Assembly (NCBI GenBank): GCA_015501055.1
Contig: JADNYV010000026.1
Coordinates: forward strand, 248,001-312,000
Direction: 5' to 3'
Source of the DNA: Mucidula mucida
Lineage: Eukaryota; Basidiomycota; Agaricomycetes; Agaricales; Physalacriaceae
Length of the DNA: 64,000 nt
Shown here: one piece after another, positions 46,801-55,616 of the stretch
Position numbering within the stretch: position 1 is the first letter of the stretch
Layout: each line of letters begins with the position of its first letter
Program-made: the position numbers and the translations under genes
Notes under the pieces: generated by a model
Databases searched by the model: none
Seen by the model: the letters and a program-made list of their open reading frames with translations, nothing else
What the model was told of the DNA's origin: nothing

Positions 46801-47301
46801 AGCGTGTACTCTAAGGCGCGTCTTCTGTTCCGAGCAGCGTTCGTCCTCGCGTTTCTTCCAACCAAAGAGCCACACTCATCTGTCTATCTACAGTGGACCA
46901 GCCGTGGCTGCTATACCGATAGCAACGACCGACTTCTCCGGAGCGCTTACAAGGACATGCCTGGAATGACGACCGAGTCGTGCATTCAGTATGTATCGAC
47001 AACAAGTACACCATGGCGGCTACAGAGTATAGCAGACAGTGTATGTGTGGAATGTCATGTACAAAACGGGCGGGGCTGGGACTGCTGTTGATGCGTCGCA
47101 GTGTAACATGTCTTGCGAGGGTTTGCCTTTTTTTCCCTTGTGCGAGGATGCGGTGCTCATCAATTGTGTTTAGGCAGCGCGGACAAGGAAAAGTGCGGTG
47201 ATGGATGGCGTGCTAATATTTACACCGCACCTGGCACAGCGCTCACGCGCCGGGACGCTTCCCCTTCGTATCGCACCCTATGGGGGCTGTTGATTCGGTA
47301 A
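43877..47301 (+). CDS. secreted GH71 alpha-1,3-glucanase with three WSC modules
   Basis: Endo-alpha-1,3-glucanase (mutanase) acting on cell-wall alpha-glucan. Signal peptide MRVAHFSLLFPILALSISSA; then a prosequence and the GH71 domain: YPYTKDTWRADIAQIGAKG, DAIALNIGSDWWQPNQIQMA, KIFISFDYTAFDC, FYYNGRPMLSSYAGS, LMPFMWGLEG, FVEMVTWNDWGESD and GTYWAENFPHTAFFDLSQYY. After a Ser/Thr/Pro linker (APTSPSTTPTTTSTTSSSA) come three WSC cysteine modules: WQAVGCMNEGTSGSRRALTG, then WSNYGCVADTVTRVLSGASY (paired with ECYCSNSLTGGGAV), then WTSRGCYTDSNDRLLRSAYK with CMCGMS. WSC modules bind glucans. The end is LWGLLIR, TGA/TAA at 47299-47301. About 15 introns; several borders are approximate. Confidence 0.9.
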
Positions 47302-47459
47302 ACCGAGCTATTTATTGTGGGAGGAGGTCTAGATTTCTCTTTCTCACCGTCTCTCTTCTTTTTTGGTTGAACTGTCCTATACTTCCTGGTGATCTAGTAC
47401 AGGGTTAGAGGGTCATATCTACATGCGGGTCGCTGTAGTTCTAGAGGTTATTGTAATAG

Positions 47460-47801
47460 ATGTACAGCAGCGGGTGGAACCCGGTGCAACACATATGGGG
47501 AACTAGAAAACAAGATGTGTGTTCTATGGGTCTTCTCTTATCTTCATCATCACATACCACTCAACTGGGCATGATCGTGATAACCGCAGCGCAAGCACCC
47601 ACGTCTAATATCCGGGCGTCCACTCCAGAACCCCTGCCAGTCACCAAGAGCGGCGATTCAGACGCAGCGGACACAGAGGAGTGGGTCCAACATCGTCCAG
47701 ACTCGGAATACCCGTTCCCGCTCCCGGTTGTGCCCATTGTCGCGGAAGGCATGATCAGTTCGAAAAAGCCGCCACCGAAGAAGAGGAAGTCGAGGGTGTA
47801 G
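47460..47801 (+). CDS. hypothetical small protein with basic C-terminus
   Basis: A 113-codon uninterrupted frame with an ATG at 47460. The middle is acidic (TKSGDSDAADTEEWVQH) and the end is a nuclear-localisation-like basic run (SSKKPPPKKRKSRV). An antisense frame of similar length also exists, so coding status is open. No known domain. Confidence 0.3.
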   Translation: MYSSGWNPVQHIWGTRKQDVCSMGLLLSSSSHTTQLGMIVITAAQAPTSNIRASTPEPLPVTKSGDSDAADTEEWVQHRPDSEYPFPLPVVPIVAEGMISSKKPPPKKRKSRV

Positions 47802-48297
47802 CTGGGTGTGAATTGAAGGGGTGGAGAAGGGACGAAACCCGAGTTTCGTCGTGTACTACAGCATCCCCAGAATGGGAGAATGTTGCTAATAGAACGGGAT
47901 GCGACGAGTGTCACTTCGCAGCATCGAGTGGACTTTGTTCAAAATACGAAACTTTGTAAAGATATGGCGTGCTGTGATTTCGGCCGCAGGGTGGGTTGCA
48001 GTATCGATGGAATCTCTGCCTGGTAGCCATCTAGACCTACTATTGTGAGTCAAGATGTTATCGGATGATGGTAGGATGGCGCGAAAAGGAGCACAAAACA
48101 TCACAAGTCGGTCTAGAGCTTAGTTGGTATCGCGGGCGCAACAAGCATTCGATTGAAGCATGTGAAATATACATTGTATTCACATCGACGCGATGGTAAT
48201 ACACCCTAATAATTACAGCGTGCTCTGCGCGAATGAAGGAAGGTATTTTGTGGCCCGTTGAGGGATGTCAGTCTCTGCCCGAAAGCAAGCAATTTAT

Positions 48298-48824
48298 CTA
48301 GTGCGCTTCCGCTGCATGAGCTTCGTGGTCATATAGAGGACCCATAAAAGGCTGCAAAGATGGTGAGATGATAAGTCAACAGACAGCCGGAAACATACGG
48401 GAGTGTTGCGTTCCCTGTGAAATGTGTCAGCTGCGAAGGGAGTCTGTCGAAAGTGTCACGTACCACTTGGTGCCGTTCGCCATCATTGGGGCTGCAAAGT
48501 AAATGAGCCATGAATTGGGAGACAAGTTGGTCGACTCACGAATGTAGGGATCGGGGTGCTTGTCTCGCGACAGCTGGGCCTCTGCCCGCTCCAGAATGAC
48601 AGCGAGCGCGCGCGGATCGTGTACATTACTGCCCACGACGATGAGAGAGACCGAAGAGACGAGAAGGTGACCCACCGGTTCCGGTCGAACTCTGCACGAA
48701 TGTCCATAGCCTTTGCCCTCCAAATACGTCTGTCGACGATCCAGTTGAGCTCATTAATGAGCATGCGCTTGTACAGCGACTTGACATAGAGTCTGTGGGC
48801 AGCCGAGAACGTCGACGTCGACAT
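48298..48824 (-). CDS. complex I subunit NDUFB9 (LYR family)
   Basis: Accessory subunit of mitochondrial NADH:ubiquinone oxidoreductase (complex I), matching the NDUFB9/B22 LYR protein. ATG at 48824: MSTSTFSAAHRLYVKSLYKR contains the LYR-type motif (RLYVK), then NELNWIVDRRIWRAKAMDIR and AEFDRN. Further exons encode NVHDPRALAVILERAEAQLS, RDKHPDPYI, PPMMANGTKW, ERNTP and PFMGPLYDHEAHAAEAH, stop at 48298-48300. Five introns of 45-60 nt are inferred; two exons are only about 16-30 nt, which is unusually small but the reading frame is consistent. About 105 residues, the usual size. Confidence 0.88.
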
Positions 48825-49544
48825 GATGAGGAGGCAGAAGGGATGTTGGCCAGACCCCAGAGGTCAGTGTATTTGAACAAGTCTGGAGATTACGTAAAAA
48901 TATCGCAAAAATCTATTGAAAATTCGCTTTCCTGTTTGGGAACGGAGTTGGAACGGAGAGTCGGAGACACTTGCTGCACGGCCGATGAGCTAACTTATCT
49001 CAATCTCTGCTCAGCACAGTCATGAAGCATACAAGTGGTGGTCGGCAACCGGGCCAGAAATTGGTGATCAAGAAAGTGGTCTTGCCCAAAAAGGAAACTC
49101 CTGCCAAACGGGATCCAAAGAGCTGATTCCTCTGCGAAGTTTGGAGCTCGTATCGTCACATCTCAGTCCTTGGGAAAAATTCGAAAATTCTTAGAATATT
49201 CCTTGAATAAAAGTTATGGTTGCAGATTTCTTATTTACATGTTGAAAGGGCTGCTGGATGACTCTACTACTTGAAGAGAAGCAAAAGAAAAAAATCTGCA
49301 ACGATAACTTTCTTGAGATGCATCATGCCATGCTTTTCTTCCATACAAAAGTACGTGACCACAGCCTCAGCCAGCGTCGGAGTTTGAATTTGGTGACCAT
49401 TGCCGACCACCAATACAAGTCAAAAAACAATAAATCAGCGACAAATCTCACATCGAGGAACGGTGGCTGTGCAATCCAAAATTTGCGGGTCCGATCACGA
49501 CTTTTTGATTCAATTTTGGCCACTAACCGTCACCATCGTGCGGG
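48825..49544. promoter_or_regulatory. divergent upstream region, NDUFB9 / RRN3
   Basis: Separates two divergent housekeeping genes and must carry both promoters. It also holds a 34-codon lysine-rich frame from ATG 49022 to TGA 49126 (MKHTSGGRQPGQKLVIKKVV...), which could be an upstream ORF or a relic; I do not call it a gene. Confidence 0.4.
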
Positions 49545-51804
49545 ATGGATCCCCATTCCCGCCACAACCAATTCAACCTTCGTGCGCCAAAGGCGGGGCC
49601 TCTGCAGCCTAGCAGACACATGGAGGCGCCCCACGCGAGAACGCCGCTCGCCGCCTACACCAGCAATAAACAATCCCAGAAATCGCCGGCGTCAGACTCC
49701 CCATCCTCGCTCATCCGAAGACCAATCGCCACTAATTCTCGCGTAAAAAAGGACGAGAAGTATCGCAATGAGATGTATCTCTCGTTTGTTACAAGCGCGT
49801 TGCAGGAGAAAGCTAATGTCTGTCACACGATCACTGGTCTCGATTCACGCTCACGCTCAATCTATAGGGCCGCCCCGAACGCTTCAATGAGTTGGTCAGT
49901 CAATTCAATGCCAAGAACGTTTGCACTACACCCGCTGCGCAACTTCGGTCGTTCATCCAAATGCTCTCACACGTGGTTTCGCGTCTTGAGCGCACACACT
50001 CTTCACTGGTCGAGGCTCTCGTCAGGATGCCCTGGGCAATACTCGACTCTACGGTTGTCAAATCGTACACTGTCCTGATTGGAATGCTTTTATCCGCCCG
50101 TCCCGAATATCTCTCCCTTGTCCTCGGCATGATCTCCCAAGGGTTTACTCTTCAATCATTCATTGAACCGCCCGACGCGATCGAGCCATCTTCGTCTGTC
50201 CCCATAACGCGTCGACTGGTGTACGATCGTTTACACTATCTCTTGCGCCATCTCCTTACCCTTGTACCAACATTACCGTCCACGCTTATGCCCCTCCTTT
50301 CTCGAAATTTTCCCCATAAGCGGCAGAATGTCGCGGCCCAATCCACGTATATTCGGAATCTCTTAAGAGTCTCCGGGTATTGCCCCGAATTGTCCGACAA
50401 GATATTATTCACTATTGTTGACCGCGCAGTCCAGATAGATGTAAGTGCTTCATTAACGATGGCTTCTCAAATCTTAAACGTAACGTCTAGGTTGAGATAC
50501 AGGTAGAATTGGAGGAACTTGAAGATGAGGCGGAGCAGATTGAGGAGGTCTTTGAGATTGATCCTTTCGACACCCTCATTGGTCAAGAGGAAGACTCGGA
50601 CTCGGACGATTCAGACTTCGAAGGAGACAATTTCAGCGATATCTCTTCAGACGTTGATCTAGATGATACAGGTCGTCCAGAAGCTGTCTTTACGAACGTC
50701 CGCCACATACAGGCTATGGTGAAGAAACTCGATACTATATTGAGTCTGACATTCGACCATTTTAGTCGATTAGTCCCGTCCATACACAAAATCTCCTCGT
50801 CTACTCCCTCTCCTACAACATCCTCATCTCCATTACCCGAACTCCCGCCGTTACCTCCGTTTTTAGACTCGTTTAGTCCTCTCAGATTTTCCACCCCGAG
50901 TCCATCTCCTTCACCTATACCATCGTCAAGCATTTCAACACCAGAACCCATACCTTTACCCGCACCGCCACCGCCGAAAATGCACACTCTTCGCGCTACT
51001 TTCCACGCCTTACTAGGTTTCTTCGACCGCACAATTCTCCTCACCTTTAAATCCCGCTACACCCAATTTCTACTGTTTTGGTATACCTCGCTCGACCCCG
51101 ACTTTTCCGACATCTTTCAGGGGATGCTCATTGAGCGTGCTCTTCTTGACCCAACCACACCGTCCGTAACTCGCGCTGCGGCAGCGTCTTACATAGGCAG
51201 CTTTGTCAGTCGAGCGCGCTTTGTGGAGCGGGAAGGCACGCGTCGTGTCGTAGGCGTTATTTGTGACTGGCTTTCAGCTCACGTTGATGACGATCAAGAC
51301 GCCGAGGTCTTCTACGCCATCTCACAGAGCCTCTTCCTCATCTTTTGCTTCCGATGGCGGGATTTACAAGATGACGACGGAAAGTGGATGCCCGCTCTCA
51401 GCATTACATACGCCGTAGTGAACTCGCCGCTTGCGCCGCTGAAGGTGTGCTCGCAGAGCGTGGCAATGCAGTTTGCGCGGGTGGCACATGTGACAGACTT
51501 TATGTATTGTTATCCGTTGCTCAAGGGCGCGAATCCTTCGACGTCGGATTTGAATACGTTTTTTCCGTTTGATCCGTATAGGCTGCCTAAGTCGAGTCAT
51601 TATATCCAGGCGATCTACCGGGAGTGGGGGGAGGTGGCTGTTGATGACGAGTCGGAGTCGGAGGAAGACGAGGAGGAGCTTGGGATTCCTGTGGCAAAGA
51701 AGGAGGGAAATGATGCGGATGAACTCGCTGTGGGGCTTGGTGCTTCTTTGGGTGCTATGAGCATTAGTCCGCTCCGACCCATAATTCCCATTCATGTGAT
51801 GTAG
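49545..51804 (+). CDS. RRN3: RNA polymerase I initiation factor RRN3 (TIF-IA)
   Basis: RRN3 bridges RNA polymerase I to the rDNA promoter factors in the nucleolus. Exon 1 from ATG 49545 has a disordered head and KKDEKYRNEMYLSFVTSALQ; an intron of about 49 nt leads to GRPERFNELVSQFNAKN. HEAT-like helices follow: LSHVVSRLERTHSSLVEALV, YTVLIGMLLSARPEYLSLVL and YDRLHYLLRHLLTLVPTLPS. The acidic RRN3 loop (IGQEEDSDSDDSDFEGDNFS) follows a second intron near 50443, and then VRHIQAMVKKLDTILSLTFD. Later are TRAAAASYIGSFVSRARFV, YPLLKGANP and FFPFDPYRLPKSSHYI, the most conserved signature of the family. The end is an acidic segment and PLRPIIPIHVM. Length about 710 residues is normal. Intact. Confidence 0.92.
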
Positions 51805-52200
51805 AGCAGGGCGTGCGCATCTATAGGTGGCACGACCGGCATACACCTATTTCGTAGTTTCTTCGACTTACTCCCGTACGCATCTGTTGTCATTTTACCA
51901 CACCATGTAATTGTCTATCTGGAGCATTCAATCATTCATTATTATTGTCGTTAGGAATACGATTTCGTCGAAGTTGCGGTTGTCTGTATTGAATCTGCGG
52001 TACTTATTAGCCTCTAAGAAATCATAAGGACAGTGTGATGCTTCGAGGGACGTAGTCGGCCTCAGCTGAGCGGCGGGTCCATATGCTGCAGAGTGTAGTC
52101 CGCGGTTACGAGCATGGTGGCGTCGAAGCTTCGCCGAGGTGCAGGGATATCGCGTGACGCAATGCACCCTGCTCCAGGCCCTACGTCATGGAGGCAAGGG
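51805..52200. other. intergenic region RRN3 / RTC3-like
   Basis: 3' region of RRN3 and upstream region of the next gene. No other feature seen. Confidence 0.4.
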
Positions 52201-52206
52201 TATAAA
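52201..52206 (+). promoter_or_regulatory. TATA box of the RTC3-like gene
   Basis: TATAAA lies about 85 bp before the ATG at 52287, in a GGGTATAAAGCG context. Confidence 0.55.
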
Positions 52207-52286
52207 GCGCTGCGTAAGCGCCGTTAGCTTTCTCAGACACTTCCCACTGCCACTCACAACCAACACAACCACTTTATCCATCTACA

Positions 52287-52901
52287 ATGGCCAAGACTAT
52301 CAGCAAAGTCATCTACAAGCCTGATTCTCAGTCTACCGACGAGTACGTTGTCCTGGTCGATACGGAAGAGGTATGTCTGTTGTGCTTGACTACCTGGGTC
52401 GCGATGGCTCATGCGCTTCATACGATAGTTCAAGAAGTGGAAAGCAGGTGGTGAGTGTCCGATTGCTTTGGATGTCGTGTGCGATACTGAGACGCGCCAC
52501 TTTTCTTTCAGACACGTAAATCAACCTTCTTAGGCGCCCGTGGATTCATCGATTGACTATCGCACACAGATCCATCGCTTTAGCTCTCGTCGTCGATTGT
52601 AAGCTTATGGCTACCTCAATCCGTTGTTACCGTTACTAACCACCCCGTAGCGTTCGACGTTCTACACTCCGGCCAGGGTCCGCAAGGAATCCTCGGCAAG
52701 CCATCTAAACAACAACTTGATACCATATTTGGGACGTCGAAGGAGGATGAGGTCGTCACCAAGATATTACAGGATGGCAGGCTTCAATCCACTGAGGGTG
52801 TGAAGAGCAGCTTTGGCACTACGAATGCTGCACGCGGAAGGCCATCGTTGACAGCAGAGGCAAGGGAACGAGTGGATTGTAAAGGCTTCTTCCACCCGTA
52901 A
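52287..52901 (+). CDS. RTC3-like protein (SBDS N-terminal domain), with 4-nt microexon
   Basis: Small protein of the yeast RTC3/YHR087W type, a stand-alone fold like the N-terminal domain of the ribosome factor SBDS/Sdo1; in yeast it is stress-induced and implicated in RNA metabolism. Residues: MAKTISKVIYKPDSQSTDEY, VVLVDTEE, FKKWKAGDTSIALALVVDSF, DVLHSGQGPQGILGKPSKQQ, LDTIFGTSKEDEVVTKIL, and a tail rich in Ser/Gly/Arg. The family block AGDTSIALALVVDSF is only continuous if the 4-nt exon ACAC (52512-52515) is used between introns 52451-52511 and 52516-52569, both GT-AG. About 128 residues. A truncated copy lies at 55071-55291. Confidence 0.85.
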
Positions 52902-53840
52902 TTTATTGGGTTGGGACGCTGAAGAATGAATAACAATATATCTTGTATGACCAATTGACGCAACTCTATTCTGGGGCTTATAATCAGATTCAAGTTCCTA
53001 CTTCACTGGAATTCCAAGATACTGCTAGAGGTGCTAAACGTCGCCATGAGCATCCATCGCAAGCGTATGTAGGCGTTCGTGTGAAAGGCATCAAAGCGGG
53101 CTATCGGCGCCCCGAACCGGTGTGTCACTTCCGGCGGCAAACTTTTCCATCTTCTTTACCTCCAACCAGAAGGCAAGAAGAGTGTTGCATTCTCAGGCCC
53201 GTACTAACATGCTTTTTCTGTTCAGTTTAGGGAGTGTGCTTTTCTGTCGCTAGCACGCTGTTCGCCAGCTATTTCTGGAATTGATCTCAGTGACGGTGTC
53301 CTGGAAGCGCATCTTACGTATACTGGCAGTGGCGGGCTCTACTACACTCGTGCGCTAACGACAATCTCACTCTCCCGCTACTCCGTATCACTGGAATCCA
53401 ATGCTCGTCCGATATATCCCTATGGCGCGTGTGCGATTCCTCATCTACAATCTACAGTATCCACGTCAAAAGGGAGGAACTATTCCCTGGAGTTCCTCGA
53501 GGGATAGAGATGGTTCTCAGCGTTCTGTCTACGGTCACACCTCGCCTATGAGGCCAGGTTTCGAATTTTCGTTGCGCCACACTGTAACGGGTCATACTCA
53601 GGAAAGGATATCACTCAAAGCCTCTCGTTGTCTCTTCTGGCACCATGGACAAAATACTAGATGCCGTTTGAAAGCCCTGACCATGCACAATGTTCTGCGC
53701 GGACGAATGGAAGTGTGACACAGACAACAGACAACGTGACTTGAGCCTTGCCTTTGTTTGCACCTGTCACACTCTATTCTTCATCTCCTACTACCGTGTT
53801 GCTCTCTCCATTGTCATCTACTCCCAATCCTCCCATCACT
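52902..53840. other. 0.9 kb gap
   Basis: A plus-strand frame near 53401-53718 has no recognised domain. The right end is the promoter of the acidic protein gene, with CT-rich sequence before ATG 53841. Nothing else seen. Confidence 0.4.
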
Positions 53841-54540
53841 ATGGACGCTATTACGAACGCTCGAACCATCGATGATGTTATCCACGACCTCTGGGACAAT
53901 GCGCCAGCAGAAACCCAGCAGGAGTATGCTGCACGGTCTCGCGAACGCGCCTCACAACGGCAGAACGCTGTTGATGTTATTATGGCCGAGGACGACTGGT
54001 TTGAGGACGACGACGAGGAGGAGGATCATGATGAGCCCGAGGACGGGTACGACTCTGCAGGAACGTTGGCTGCGTACGATGACAGTTCAGACGAGGTGCG
54101 CTTTTTTGATCATCGTGTCGTCGGTGAAATCACTGACATGATTATACAGACGGACGTTGAGGATGCCGTCCCCGAATACTACGCTATCGACGTCGAAGGG
54201 GCCTTTGTCGAGAATAATGACTTTGAGGCTATGGACTTCGCGGACCTCGACATGATGATGCGTATGCTTGTTCAGACATACGTTGAGGATGCCGTCCCCG
54301 AATACGCCGCTCTCGACGTCGAAGAGGCCTTTGTCGAGAATGCTGGCTTTGAAGCTCTGGACTTGATGGACTTCGACGTGATGGTGTGTTCTCTGTCGCA
54401 CATCTTGTCGCTTACTGACCTTTGACATGTAGGCGGAGGTTGAAGATTTACTGGAGCTGGAGTGGGACCCACAATATAATGCTCTTCCTCCCCTCCAGGA
54501 TGGGCAGCTATCTAGTTTCAACTACGGCCCCTTCTACTAG
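53841..54540 (+). CDS. hypothetical acidic protein with duplicated 42-residue unit
   Basis: ATG 53841. The protein begins MDAITNARTIDDVIHDLWDN and runs into a highly acidic stretch (EDDWFEDDDEEEDHDEPEDG). It then has two units of 42 residues: one with VEDAVPEYYAIDVEGAFVEN and one with VEDAVPEYAALDVEEAFVEN, starting at 54150 and 54276, 126 bp apart. A GT-AG intron (54381-54429) leads to the last exon, whose start AEVEDLLELEWDPQY looks like the beginning of a third unit. A segment at 54096-54149 also has perfect GT...AG ends and is 54 nt with no stop, so it could be a retained or optional intron. No known family. Strand, acidic bias and splicing support a real gene. Confidence 0.6.
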
Positions 54541-55070
54541 ACGTAGATTGTGATCTTTTCCTCCCTTCCCCTCATCCACCACCGGCGTGCAGTTTCCTTT
54601 GTGGACTGCTCATCATCATTCTGGTATCTGTTCGCGTACTCTATTTCCCCTCTCATCATATCTCTACATCATTCCCATCCATTCAACATCTTCTATATAT
54701 GTTCTCTTACCACTGTTTGACTGCATAGTACATACACCACCTGTATCTCTGTATCTCGAGAATTCATCTATGTAAATTGTAAAGCATTGTCGCGAATAAT
54801 TGTGTGCGGCGCGCCTGGACTGAATTCGTTACTAGAGTCTACTGGAAGTGGTTTTCACCTGGAGATGCGTCGTAGAACGCGAGCAGGTGCGCGTGGCGCA
54901 TTTATTTATAGCACAGCCACTAAGTATACTTCTGACCGCCGTTGATGATTGACAACAGATAGATCTCACTCCTGCGACTACACTTTGAATGCCGCTACAG
55001 ACTAATACGCATGAATCATCTCGGGCTAGCTCATGTTGTCTGTTGCTTTGGCCTGGCTGTTTTGAGCCCC
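54541..55070. other. intergenic region
   Basis: 3' region of the acidic protein gene. AT-rich patches; no gene or repeat recognised before the duplicated RTC3 piece. Confidence 0.4.
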
Positions 55071-55291
55071 CTGTGAGTTCATCTAACTGACTATCGCACA
55101 CAGATCTATCGCATTAGCTCTCGTCGTCGATTGTAAGCTCATGGCTACCTCGATCTGTTCTTCCCGATGCTAACCACATCGCAGTGTTCAATGTTCTACA
55201 CTCCGACCAGGGTCTGCGATGAATCTAAACAACAACTCGATACCATTTTTGGGACGTCGAAGGAAGATGAGGTCGTCACCAAAATATACAG
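55071..55291 (+). pseudogene. truncated DNA-level copy of the RTC3-like gene
   Basis: Closely similar to 52543-52775: it includes the last part of intron 3, the exon IALALVVD, intron 4 and the exon with DVLHS and LDTIFGTSKEDEVVTKI. Introns are retained, so the copy came from DNA, not mRNA. A 14-nt deletion after the GQGPQ region breaks the frame, and the gene start, microexon and C-terminus are missing. It ends abruptly at about 55291, directly beside the truncated ASCH-like frame. Confidence 0.85.
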
Positions 55292-55292
55292 C

Positions 55293-55490
55293 CTAGTACT
55301 TGCGATATTCATGATTCTTCTTCCCTTCGCGAATAAGAGTCGCAAATTCTGGTTTGATACAAAGTAAAACGTCGCTGTTGGACTTTGCGATGACGGGCTT
55401 TGGTTGTTTAGTCTTGGATGAAGACGAGGAGGAGGGAGTGAGGGTGGTTTGAGTATACGTCTTGCGCGTATGCGTAATAGTAGGAGTCAT
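55293..55490 (-). pseudogene. truncated ASCH/PUA-like domain gene
   Basis: ATG at 55490 opens a frame of 65 codons: a Thr/Ser-rich head (MTPTITHTRKTYTQTTL), then SNSDVLLCIKPEFATLIREG followed by KKNHEYRKY. The pattern of a hydrophobic strand, a short helix and a basic KxxExRK is that of the start of an ASCH (PUA-like RNA-binding) domain. The frame stops exactly where the duplicated RTC3 sequence begins, so the rest of the domain is lost. It may still be transcribed from the promoter shared with the DPP gene. Confidence 0.6.
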
Positions 55491-55616
55491 CGCGGTGATG
55501 GTAATAAACAAAGCAACGCGAGCACGTGGGGAGCGGATATACGGACCGGCTACCGCAACCAGCCTTGACACAGCCACCCACAGCTCTGTGCAACGACGAG
55601 CTCGGCACTGGGGAGG
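55491..55616. promoter_or_regulatory. shared upstream region, ASCH fragment / DPP gene
   Basis: Only 126 bp separate the two divergent ATG codons, suggesting a bidirectional promoter. No TATA box was seen. Confidence 0.4.
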
